In this document: piece after piece, positions 7,277-14,312 of the stretch
Layout: every line of letters begins with the position of its first letter
Position numbering within the stretch: the stretch's first letter is position 1
NCBI GenBank assembly: GCA_964503965.1
Contig: CAZDCK010000027.1
Coordinates: forward strand, 1 to 40,871
DNA from: Eutrophocola sp964503965
GTDB lineage: Bacteria > Pseudomonadota > Gammaproteobacteria > Pseudomonadales > Pseudohongiellaceae
Reading direction: 5' to 3'
DNA length: 40,871 nucleotides
Translations under genes and position numbers: made by a program
Notes under the pieces: model-generated
Seen by the model: the letters and a program-made list of their open reading frames with translations, nothing else
Told to the model about the DNA's origin: nothing
The model's database searches: none

Positions 7277-8029
7277 TCAGGCAGCAGGTTTGTAGCCGAT
7301 ATGGATTGCGCAGATGCCACCCATGACATTGTGATACTGACAGTTTTCAAATCCGGCATTGATCATCATCTGTTTGAGGGTTTCCTGATCCGGGTGCATA
7401 CGAATGGATTCGACCAGGTACTGGTAACTGTCGCCGTCACCGGTAATCAGCTGTCCAGCTTTTGGCCAGAGAACGGAATAGGCATCATAGGCTTTTTCCA
7501 GCAGGGGATTAACGGGCTTGGAAAACTCGAGCACCAGCACCCTGCCGCCTGGCTTGGTCTTGCTGAACATGGATGCAAGCGCCGCATCCTTGTCAGTCAC
7601 GTTACGCAGGCCATAAGCAATACAGATGCAGTCGAAAGAATTGTCTTCAAAGGGAAGTTTCTCGGCATTGGCAATGGTATAGGCAATATTGCCGGGATTG
7701 CCCTTGTCGATGATGCGATCTCGACCAACCCGCACCATGGACTCATTGATGTCGGCAAGTGTGACACTGCCTTTACGGCCCACAATTGGGGAAAACAGGA
7801 GACTGAAGTCACCTGTGCCACCGGCAAGATCGAGTACATCCATTCCGGGACGCAGGGCGCTCAGTTCCACGGTAAAACGCTTGATGATCCTGTGGGTACC
7901 CAGGGACATAACATCATTCATCATGTCGTATTTGCGAGCGACGGAATGAAAGACCTGTCCGACCAGGCCGGCCTTGTCCTCGACCGGAACCTCCCGGTAG
8001 CCGAAATGCGTGGTTTTATTTTTGTTCAT
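7277..8029 (-). CDS. ubiE: Ubiquinone/menaquinone C-methyltransferase UbiE
   Basis: SAM-dependent C-methyltransferase acting on the demethoxy-benzoquinol intermediate of ubiquinone (and on demethylmenaquinone where that is made). The 250-residue product contains the N-terminal TTHFGYREVPVEDK segment typical of UbiE, the SAM motif I VLDLAGGTGDFS (about residues 65-76), the acidic motif VTLADINESMV, the motif DCICIAYGLRNV (about 138-149) and the KPGGRVLVLEFSKP strand (about 163-176). The C-terminus retains the family GGICAIHIGYKP ending. It leads the ubiE-ubiJ pair; no menaquinone genes are seen here, so the ubiquinone role is the safer reading. Confidence 0.98.
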   Translation of the reverse strand: MNKNKTTHFGYREVPVEDKAGLVGQVFHSVARKYDMMNDVMSLGTHRIIKRFTVELSALRPGMDVLDLAGGTGDFSLLFSPIVGRKGSVTLADINESMVRVGRDRIIDKGNPGNIAYTIANAEKLPFEDNSFDCICIAYGLRNVTDKDAALASMFSKTKPGGRVLVLEFSKPVNPLLEKAYDAYSVLWPKAGQLITGDGDSYQYLVESIRMHPDQETLKQMMINAGFENCQYHNVMGGICAIHIGYKPAA

Positions 8030-8109
8030 GAAATCATTTTACTTGATGAAAGCCTTCAGGGATATGCGGCTTTGGAGCAGAGCGTATGTGTGGGTCAATG
8101 GCGCCGCTG

Positions 8110-8511
8110 TTAATCAGAATCGTTCAGGGGCATGAGATTGACGATCTGCACATCGTTCGGCAGGTTTTCCCTCCTGGCACCGGCTTTTTTCATTCTGCCA
8201 AGATAGTCTTCCCAGAATTCCGACTGGTTCAGGCACAGCTCCGAGAGATATTCCCAGCTATAGATGCCTGTATTGTGCCCGTCGTCAAACTGCAGTCGAA
8301 TGGCATAATTGCCAACAGGCTCCAGTCCCTGTATCCGGACATTCTTTTTGCCTGTCTGCAACACTTCCTGCCCAGGTCCATGCCCCCTGACTTCCGCTGA
8401 TGGAGAATAGACGCGCAGAAACTCCGCTGGCAGGGAATAGATACCGCCATCATCGAAGGCCAATTCGAGGATGCCGGACTGTTTGTGCAGCTTGATATCA
8501 ACAGGAGTCAT
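8110..8511 (-). CDS. DUF971 family protein
   Basis: A 133-residue protein of the DUF971 / gamma-butyrobetaine hydroxylase N-terminal-like family. The domain covers about residues 5-95 and shows the family hallmarks: LELAFDDG followed by LPAEFLRVYSPSAE, then VRIQGLEPVGNYAIRLQFDDGHNTGIYSWEYL. In eukaryotic hydroxylases this fold carries a zinc site, but the Cys/His ligands are not evident here, so metal binding is uncertain. Related stand-alone proteins occur near Fe-S and quinone genes. The ATG is 4 bases after the hslU stop, so it is probably cotranscribed with hslVU, a linkage I also recall from Pseudomonas. No reaction can be assigned. Confidence 0.88.
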   Translation of the reverse strand: MTPVDIKLHKQSGILELAFDDGGIYSLPAEFLRVYSPSAEVRGHGPGQEVLQTGKKNVRIQGLEPVGNYAIRLQFDDGHNTGIYSWEYLSELCLNQSEFWEDYLGRMKKAGARRENLPNDVQIVNLMPLNDSD

Positions 8512-8515
8512 GGGA

Positions 8516-9835
8516 TCACAGTATATAACGGCTCAGGTCTTCATTGGCAGCCAGGTTGCCCAGGTTGGCATCGACGAATTCGCTGTTAATGACGACAGTA
8601 GCATTGCCGGCTTCTGCCATCTCTCCGGCGGAAAAAGAGGTATCTTCCAACAGTCTTTCCATAACCGTATGCAAACGGCGGGCTCCAATATTTTCAGTAC
8701 GCTCGTTTACCTGCCAGGCGATTTCAGATATCCGCTTGATACCGTCATCCGTGAACTGCAGTTCAATACCTTCGGTCTGCATAAGGGCAACATACTGTTT
8801 GCACAGGGAGGCATCGGGTTCGGTCAGTATGCGCTCGAAATCATCTGCAGTCAGTGGATCCAGTTCCACACGAATTGGCAGTCTTCCCTGCAATTCCGGA
8901 ATCAGGTCTGAAGGCTTTGACAGGTGGAATGCCCCGGAGGCGATGAACAGGATATGGTCTGTTTTTACCGAACCATATTTCGTGGTGACCGTTGAGCCTT
9001 CAATCAGGGGTAGCAGATCACGCTGGACACCTTCCCTGGATACAGTGCCACCCTGGTTCTCGTTCTTGGTAGCGACCTTGTCGATTTCATCGATGAAGAC
9101 AATGGCCGTCTGTTCAGTGATTTCAATAGCCTGGGTTTTGAGTTCATCCTCGTTAACCAGTTTTGCGGCTTCCTCATCCTGCAATATTTTCAGTGCAGAC
9201 TTGACGGTGACTCGGCGTGTTTTCTTGCGACCGCCACCCATGTTGGAAAACATGCTCGACAGCTGGCTGCTCATGTCCTCCATACCAGGTGGAGCCATGA
9301 TCTCGACCCCTATCTTGTCAGAGACCTTGATCTCGATTTCCTTGTCATCAAGTTCACCCTCGCGCAATTTTTTGCGAAAGACCTGGCGGGTACCCGATAT
9401 GTCTTCTGTATTATCAGAGGAGCCTGGCAGCAGTATATCCAGTACCTGATCCTCGGCGGCATTGGCAGCCTGATGGGCTACCTTATCCAGTTGCTCTTCC
9501 CGGAGCATTTTTACAGCCGCGTCTACCAGATCCCGGATAATGGATTCCACGTCGCGGCCCACATAGCCCACCTCTGTGAATTTGGTGGCCTCTACCTTTA
9601 TGAAGGGGGAACCGGCAAGCCTGGCCAGGCGGCGGGCAATTTCGGTTTTACCAACACCAGTGGGTCCTATCATGAGGATATTCTTGGGAGAAATTTCGTA
9701 GCGCAAAGCTTCCGGAAGTTGCATCCGGCGCCAGCGGTTACGCAGGGCAATAGCCACTGCACGTTTTGCTTCATCCTGGCCAACGATATGTTTGTCCAGT
9801 TCGGAGGCAATCTGCCTGGGGGTAAAATCGGGCAT
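8516..9835 (-). CDS. hslU: HslU ATPase/unfoldase of the HslUV protease
   Basis: AAA+ hexameric ATPase that recognises, unfolds and feeds substrates to the HslV peptidase; a heat-shock function in the cytoplasm. The 439-residue product shows the Walker A motif GPTGVGKTE (about residues 58-66), the pore loop GYVGRDVES (about 90-98), an intermediate (I) domain of charged residues (about 110-235), Walker B IVFIDEIDK (about 247-255), the sensor/arginine region in NERTENIGARRLH and the C-terminal RYIL tail that docks into HslV. It starts 5 bases after hslV and is followed by the DUF971 gene in the same operon. Confidence 0.99.
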   Translation of the reverse strand: MPDFTPRQIASELDKHIVGQDEAKRAVAIALRNRWRRMQLPEALRYEISPKNILMIGPTGVGKTEIARRLARLAGSPFIKVEATKFTEVGYVGRDVESIIRDLVDAAVKMLREEQLDKVAHQAANAAEDQVLDILLPGSSDNTEDISGTRQVFRKKLREGELDDKEIEIKVSDKIGVEIMAPPGMEDMSSQLSSMFSNMGGGRKKTRRVTVKSALKILQDEEAAKLVNEDELKTQAIEITEQTAIVFIDEIDKVATKNENQGGTVSREGVQRDLLPLIEGSTVTTKYGSVKTDHILFIASGAFHLSKPSDLIPELQGRLPIRVELDPLTADDFERILTEPDASLCKQYVALMQTEGIELQFTDDGIKRISEIAWQVNERTENIGARRLHTVMERLLEDTSFSAGEMAEAGNATVVINSEFVDANLGNLAANEDLSRYIL

Positions 9836-9840
9836 ATTGA

Positions 9841-10380
9841 TCAGGTATCCAGAGTTTCAATAGTGAGGTTGTGATTGGTATAGACGCAGATGTCAGCGGC
9901 AATATTGAGGCTTTTTTCAACGATATTCAGGGCGTCAAGATCTGTGCTGTCCAGCAGGGCCCTTGCGGCTGACTGGGCAAATGAGCCGCCGGATCCGATT
10001 GCCATCAGGCTGTCTTCAGGTTCGATGACATCCCCATTGCCGGTAATAATCAGGGAGTTCTCACGATCAGCAACAACCAGTAATGCTTCCAGTCGGCGCA
10101 GGGCCCTATCAGACCGCCAGAGCTTGGCCAGTTCCACCGCCGCCCGGGTTAATTTACCGCCATGCTGTTCAAGCTGTTCCTCAAAGCGTTCAAACAGGGT
10201 GAATGCGTCGGCGGTGCCACCGGCAAAACCGGCCAGGACCTTGTCGTTGTAGAGGCGCCTGACCTTGCGGGCGTTCCCCTTCATAACCGTATTACCCTGA
10301 CTAACCTGGCCGTCGCCACCGACAACCACCTGGTTGCCACGACGTACCGACAGGATAGTGGTTCCCCTGTACTGGTCCAT
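9841..10380 (-). CDS. hslV: HslV peptidase subunit of the HslUV protease
   Basis: Proteasome-beta-like threonine peptidase forming a double hexameric ring, activated by HslU. The ATG at 10378-10380 gives 179 residues and is preceded by AGGAG with a 5-base spacer. An alternative start 33 bases upstream (10413) is less likely. A short leader, MDQYRG, precedes the catalytic Thr7, which must be exposed by processing; a similar leader occurs in other proteobacterial HslV proteins. The GGDGQVSQGNTVMKGNARKVRRL and AGFAGGTADAFTLFE segments identify the family. A likely sigma-32 promoter lies about 40-65 bases upstream. It is first of the hslV-hslU-DUF971 group and follows an FtsN-like gene, as in many gammaproteobacteria. 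Confidence 0.98.
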   Translation of the reverse strand: MDQYRGTTILSVRRGNQVVVGGDGQVSQGNTVMKGNARKVRRLYNDKVLAGFAGGTADAFTLFERFEEQLEQHGGKLTRAAVELAKLWRSDRALRRLEALLVVADRENSLIITGNGDVIEPEDSLMAIGSGGSFAQSAARALLDSTDLDALNIVEKSLNIAADICVYTNHNLTIETLDT

Positions 10381-10417
10381 GATTGCTCCTGCTTGTTCTA
10401 GTTTGAGATTCACCCCG

Positions 10418-10445
10418 ATGTGGGGGCAGTGACCTGAAAATCAAG
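10418..10445 (-). promoter_or_regulatory. Candidate sigma-32 heat-shock promoter of hslVU
   Basis: On the minus strand CTTGATT (10439-10445) is followed after exactly 13 bases by CCCCACAT (10418-10425). The heat-shock consensus is CTTGAAA, 13-14 bases, then CCCCATnT. Both boxes match with one or two differences, and the site sits about 38 bases upstream of the hslV ATG. Heat-shock control is known for hslVU in enterics. Confidence 0.65.
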
Positions 10446-10472
10446 CTTCCGGCCGGAAAAACCCTGGCGGCA

Positions 10473-11060
10473 CTACTCGGATGAGATTTTCAGACGAATC
10501 GGATTGATGTTGTTTTCAATCAGGGTTCGTTCAGCATCTTCCACACGGGTACGACCAACAAAGGGGCCCGCCTGGACACGGTACCAGGTGACACCGGAAA
10601 TGGGCGTGGGCTGTATACGAGCATCAAGATTCATCAGGATGATTCGCGCCCGCAGGGCTTCAGCATCACTGCGATCCTGGAATGAGGCCGCCTGCAGCAG
10701 GTAGGTGTCGGGGGAGGCATCAGCCATATCTTCCTGGGCGACATCCACAGGTACCACATTTACTTCCACTTCGGCCTGGGGCAGGTATTCATAAAACTCT
10801 AGTTCGGAAATGCGTGACTCACTTTCTTCTTCGCTCTGTGAAACAGGAGCCTTGGGCGTATTTACCCCAGGCTTGATTTGTGTAAGGGCTACATACCCGA
10901 CAATACAGATCAGCACGCCACTGAACAGACCGGAAAAAAACCAGCTCCAGTGATGAGTTGGTTCAGCCGGCTTGCGGGTAGCGGACCTGGATGGGGATTT
11001 GCGGGGGCTCTTGCCGCTTTTACTCCCGGACTTTCTTGTCTTGGCGTAGTCTTGGGCCAT
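10473..11060 (-). CDS. SPOR-domain cell-division protein, FtsN-like
   Basis: A 195-residue bitopic membrane protein: a basic, Ser/Lys/Arg-rich cytoplasmic tail (about residues 1-35), one membrane helix around WFFSGLFSGVLICIVGYVAL (about 39-58), an acidic periplasmic linker, and a C-terminal SPOR domain (about 118-193) with YLLQAASF and WYRVQAGPF repeats. SPOR domains bind peptidoglycan denuded of stem peptides at the division septum. The topology and its position directly upstream of hslV, where ftsN lies in Escherichia coli, support an FtsN role. The sequence alone cannot exclude another SPOR protein, so I leave the symbol blank. Confidence 0.88.
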   Translation of the reverse strand: MAQDYAKTRKSGSKSGKSPRKSPSRSATRKPAEPTHHWSWFFSGLFSGVLICIVGYVALTQIKPGVNTPKAPVSQSEEESESRISELEFYEYLPQAEVEVNVVPVDVAQEDMADASPDTYLLQAASFQDRSDAEALRARIILMNLDARIQPTPISGVTWYRVQAGPFVGRTRVEDAERTLIENNINPIRLKISSE

Positions 11061-11211
11061 ATCAGGTTTTCAGGAAACAGTGATTCATCATAACAGGGGA
11101 TGATGAGCGGATTTTTGATGTTTCGCCAAAAAATCTTTATTTAACAGTTATTTCCGCAATTATCCTTGAAAACCTGTAATGAATAAAGAAAAGAATGACC
11201 GGAATATTCAG

Positions 11212-13443
11212 TTAGGTGAAATCAACCGGGTCCACATCGATTGACCAGCGCACCCGGCGGGTGTCCGGTGCGGAGTCGAGCTTAGCTAGCACCTGATTCA
11301 GGCCATGCTGGATGATGGAGCGTTTTTCGGCTTCCAGTAGCAATTGCATTCGAAAAAGCCCACCGCGTTTTTCCATGGGAGAAGGCATGGGGCCAATCAC
11401 GGAAAGCTGGTTTTCATCCAGGGTGATCGAGGACTTGATGTGTTTGAGGAAGGTATCGGGCAGGGTCCTGTTATTTGCTTCTGCCCGGATCAATGCCATA
11501 TGAGAGAAAGGGGGCAGGTTACCCAGTTTGCGTTCTTCCAGAAGCTGTCTGGAAAAGGGACCATAACCATCCTTGACCAGAGCTTGAAGGGTTGGGTGGG
11601 TGCTATTGTATGTCTGGATAAGTACCTCCCCTGACTGGTCTCCACGTCCAGCCCGGCCGGCCACCTGAATAAGCAGCTGTCCCATGGATTCCTGGCCACG
11701 AAAGTCTGCACTGAACAGGCCACCATCGGCATCGAGTATGGCAACAAGTGTGACATTGGGGAAATGGTGTCCCTTGGAAAGCATTTGTGTGCCAACCAGG
11801 ATGCAGGGATCACCACTGTCCACTTTTTCCAGGGTGTCGTGCAGCATGTCGCGGTGACGGGTTGAGTCCCTGTCGATACGGTATACCGGGACGGATGGAA
11901 AAAATTCAGTCAGGGTCTGCTCGGTTTTTTCCGTACCCATACCCATGGCGGCAAGGTCACTGCTGCGGCATTCCGGGCAGGATGATGGCACAGGTTTTCT
12001 TGCGTCACAGTGATGGCAGCTCAGGGAAGCCGGCTGTTTGTGAAGCGTATAGCTAGTCTCGCAACGTGAACAGGTCGCTATCCAGCCACAATGGCGGCAC
12101 AGAAGAATGGGGGCAAAACCGCGCCGATTGAGGAAGACAAGTACCTGATTTCCACTACCCAGATGACCCCGGATCATGTCCATGAGACTTTCAGAGAAAC
12201 CTTCCGTCAGGGGCTGGCCCTTGATGTCGAGCAGACGATAAGAGGGATGGCTTGCCTCGCCGGCGCGTTCGGTCAGGGTGAGATAGCAGTATCGACCGCT
12301 CAGGGCATTATTGAGGCTTTCCAGGCTTGGCGTTGCAGAGCCCAGAATAACCGGTATTCCCAGTTCCCTGGCACGAAAAATGGCAAGGTCGCGCCCTGAG
12401 TAGCGAAAGCCTTCCTGCTGTTTATAGGAGGAGTCATGTTCTTCATCGACGATGATCATGCCGGGATTGGCCATTGGCGTGAAGATAGCTGAACGTGTGC
12501 CAATAATGATGTCCGCCTTGCCATTGCGGGCCTGAAGCCAGGCGGCCAGTCGCTCGGAGTCGGTAAGGCCTGAATGAAAAACGGCGACATTACGATTAAA
12601 GCGTTTCTGGAAACGCCTGACGGTTTGTGGTGTGAGGCTGATTTCCGGTACCAGTACCAGAACCTGTTTGCCCTGCTGAAGAATGCCAGCCATGGCCTGC
12701 AGGTAGATTTCTGTCTTGCCGCTGCCGGTTACCCCTTCAAGTAAAAAGACGCTGAATGCATCTTCCCCTTTCCTGATTTCAGACAGGGCAACTGACTGCT
12801 CGTTATTAAGCGTCAGGGGTTTGTTGTCACCATAGAGCTTTGCGGACTTCTCCTGTTTTTCCGGGGTCGGGGAAAAGGATTCCACTAGGGCTTTTTCTTC
12901 CATGGCCCTGAGACAGGAAGAACTGTTTTTACCCAGTGCTTCCGATAATTGCGCGGCTGCCAAACTCGCCTGGTCGCTGAGCAAGGCGTGCAACTGTTGT
13001 TGCCTGGGCGCGTTTTTCAGTTGCTCCGGCGTGGTCGCTCTGCCTGTCTCTGTCAGGCGCCATAGAACGGGCTGCTTCTCCTCCGGTGGCTGGCCCTTGC
13101 GAAGCTGGGTAGGTATCGAGGTTTGCAATACCTGGCCCAGTGGATACTGGTAATACTCGGAAGACCAGCGATACAGGGCCATTAGATTGCTATCCATCAG
13201 GGGTTCACTGTCAATTATCCGGTGGGCAAGCTTGATCTTTTCCAGGGGAAAATCAGACGAATCAGACACACCCGTGAGAATGCCAATCATCTTGCGGTTA
13301 CCAAAAGGGACCTCAACACGGACACCTGCTACCAGAGATTCAGGCGCACTACCTGCAGGTGGTCTGTAGTCAAAGACCTGTCTGAGTGGGGATGCGATGG
13401 CTACGTGAATAAATGCCGGTGATGTCACTGGATAAATCTGCAA
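11212..13443 (-). CDS. priA: Primosomal helicase PriA
   Basis: 3'-5' DNA helicase that restarts stalled replication forks by recognising branched DNA and loading DnaB. The 743-residue product has the N-terminal 3'BD fold (VAIASPLRQVFDY onward), Walker A GVTGSGKTE (about residues 235-243), the Walker B variant VDEEHDSSYKQ, the aromatic-rich loop GFRYSGRDLA, and eight zinc-binding cysteines arranged as CRHC, CSRC, CHHC and CPEC (about 448-494). The annotated start is TTG (13441-13443). An in-frame GTG five codons later is possible, and neither has a clear ribosome binding site. In Pseudomonas argS lies between priA and the SPOR gene; here only a 151-base gap remains. Confidence 0.97.
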   Translation of the reverse strand: MQIYPVTSPAFIHVAIASPLRQVFDYRPPAGSAPESLVAGVRVEVPFGNRKMIGILTGVSDSSDFPLEKIKLAHRIIDSEPLMDSNLMALYRWSSEYYQYPLGQVLQTSIPTQLRKGQPPEEKQPVLWRLTETGRATTPEQLKNAPRQQQLHALLSDQASLAAAQLSEALGKNSSSCLRAMEEKALVESFSPTPEKQEKSAKLYGDNKPLTLNNEQSVALSEIRKGEDAFSVFLLEGVTGSGKTEIYLQAMAGILQQGKQVLVLVPEISLTPQTVRRFQKRFNRNVAVFHSGLTDSERLAAWLQARNGKADIIIGTRSAIFTPMANPGMIIVDEEHDSSYKQQEGFRYSGRDLAIFRARELGIPVILGSATPSLESLNNALSGRYCYLTLTERAGEASHPSYRLLDIKGQPLTEGFSESLMDMIRGHLGSGNQVLVFLNRRGFAPILLCRHCGWIATCSRCETSYTLHKQPASLSCHHCDARKPVPSSCPECRSSDLAAMGMGTEKTEQTLTEFFPSVPVYRIDRDSTRHRDMLHDTLEKVDSGDPCILVGTQMLSKGHHFPNVTLVAILDADGGLFSADFRGQESMGQLLIQVAGRAGRGDQSGEVLIQTYNSTHPTLQALVKDGYGPFSRQLLEERKLGNLPPFSHMALIRAEANNRTLPDTFLKHIKSSITLDENQLSVIGPMPSPMEKRGGLFRMQLLLEAEKRSIIQHGLNQVLAKLDSAPDTRRVRWSIDVDPVDFT

Positions 13444-13549
13444 GATTGTCGGGAAAGCGACTATAGCAAATTAAGACGGATTGAGGAGATTCCCGACCGC
13501 TTGGTTTATACTTTGCACGTTTTTAAAAGCTGTGGAGTTAAAAGCACCC

Positions 13550-13849
13550 ATGCAACACCAACAAGTACCGGATGAACTGCTCACCCTGCGCCAGGAAATC
13601 GACCGGATCGATGATGCCCTGGTTGATCTGCTGTCGGAGCGTTTCAAGGTGACAGCGAGAGTGGGTGAGCTCAAGGCCAGGAATAGCCTTGATTCTGTTG
13701 ACCCTGTCCGTGAACAGGAAAAGCTGGAGCAGTTGCGTGCACTGGCTGAAGAGCTTGGACTGAATACGGATTTTGTTCTTGACCTGTTCCAGACTATCTT
13801 TTCCGAGGTGGTGAAAAACCATCGCAGCTACCTTAAGCAGTCTGACTAG
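13550..13849 (+). CDS. Monofunctional chorismate mutase, AroQ class
   Basis: Rearranges chorismate to prephenate for phenylalanine and tyrosine synthesis. The 99-residue, all-helical domain aligns without gaps (offset +3) to the mutase domain of E. coli PheA. Arg14, Arg31, Lys42, Asp51, Arg54 and Glu55 match the active-site set, while the position of Gln88 is His91. There is no attached prephenate dehydratase or dehydrogenase and no signal peptide, so it is a stand-alone cytoplasmic enzyme. The ATG at 13550 is chosen; a GTG six codons upstream (13532) is in frame, and the GGAG at 13533-13536 is rather far from the ATG. It lies divergent to priA and upstream of rpmE. Confidence 0.9.
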   Translation: MQHQQVPDELLTLRQEIDRIDDALVDLLSERFKVTARVGELKARNSLDSVDPVREQEKLEQLRALAEELGLNTDFVLDLFQTIFSEVVKNHRSYLKQSD

Positions 13850-13895
13850 TTGCCCGCGAGTCCCGGGGACCCGGGTCAGCCGGGGCGTAAAGGCC

Positions 13896-13923
13896 TTGTG
13901 CTGTTCGCTCATTCTGATAGAAT
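13896..13923 (+). promoter_or_regulatory. Candidate sigma-70 promoter of rpmE
   Basis: TTGTGC (13896-13901), a 16-base spacer and TAGAAT (13918-13923) resemble a housekeeping promoter, followed directly by GCGCCC. A GC-rich discriminator is typical of ribosomal promoters under stringent control. It lies about 125 bases before rpmE, so a leader RNA is expected. Confidence 0.55.
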
Positions 13924-14048
13924 GCGCCCTCTTTTTTCCCAAGTGAATTCGCATAATTTCCGGAAAACCCGGAAAGTGCCTTAAATACAGTTAAATGGAT
14001 ATGGTGCCGGCCTGATGATTCCCCGGTAGCGATATCCGGAGAAATGAC

Positions 14049-14261
14049 ATGAAAGCAGACATCCATCCCAACTATCAGGACATCACGGCCACCTGTGGCT
14101 GTGGCAACGTGATCCAGACGCGTTCAACACTGAAGGAAGACATCCGTATTGACGTGTGTTCCCAGTGCCATCCTTTCTATACAGGCAAACAGAAGATTGT
14201 GGACACTGGTGGTCGAGTAGATCGCTTCAAGCGTCGTTTTGGCGGCAGCCGCAAGGTCTGA
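14049..14261 (+). CDS. rpmE: 50S ribosomal protein L31 (zinc type)
   Basis: Small protein of the large ribosomal subunit that bridges to the 30S head. The 70-residue sequence contains the full zinc-binding set of the C+ paralogue, Cys16, Cys18, Cys37 and Cys40, in CGCGN and CSQCHPFYTGKQK, then the conserved GRVDRFKRRFG tail. The ATG follows CGGAGAAATGAC with good spacing. A zinc-free paralogue (ykgM type) is the usual partner under zinc starvation and is not in this window. It is followed by a strong hairpin terminator. Confidence 0.99.
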   Translation: MKADIHPNYQDITATCGCGNVIQTRSTLKEDIRIDVCSQCHPFYTGKQKIVDTGGRVDRFKRRFGGSRKV

Positions 14262-14263
14262 AA

Positions 14264-14290
14264 AAACCCCGGTTCTACCGGGTTTTTTTT
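14264..14290. terminator. Bidirectional terminator between rpmE and mrcA
   Basis: Just after the rpmE stop, CCCGG and CCGGG pair around a TTCTA loop, flanked by an A-run on the left and eight T on the right. This makes an intrinsic terminator for rpmE; the A-run gives the same on the other strand for the convergent mrcA gene, whose stop is at 14313. Confidence 0.85.
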
Positions 14291-14312
14291 GAGCAACTTT
14301 TCTTGATTGCTA

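Noticed and set aside
7301..8113. A 270-codon open frame on the plus strand
   Set aside because: It is antisense to ubiE with no recognisable domain; shadow frame.
8544..9449. A 301-codon Ser-rich open frame on the plus strand
   Set aside because: It is antisense to hslU; Ser-rich shadow frames are typical opposite well-conserved genes.
13868..13877. The GACCCGGGTC palindrome after the chorismate mutase as a terminator
   Set aside because: No loop and no T-run; it may be a chance palindrome or a protein site, with no further support.
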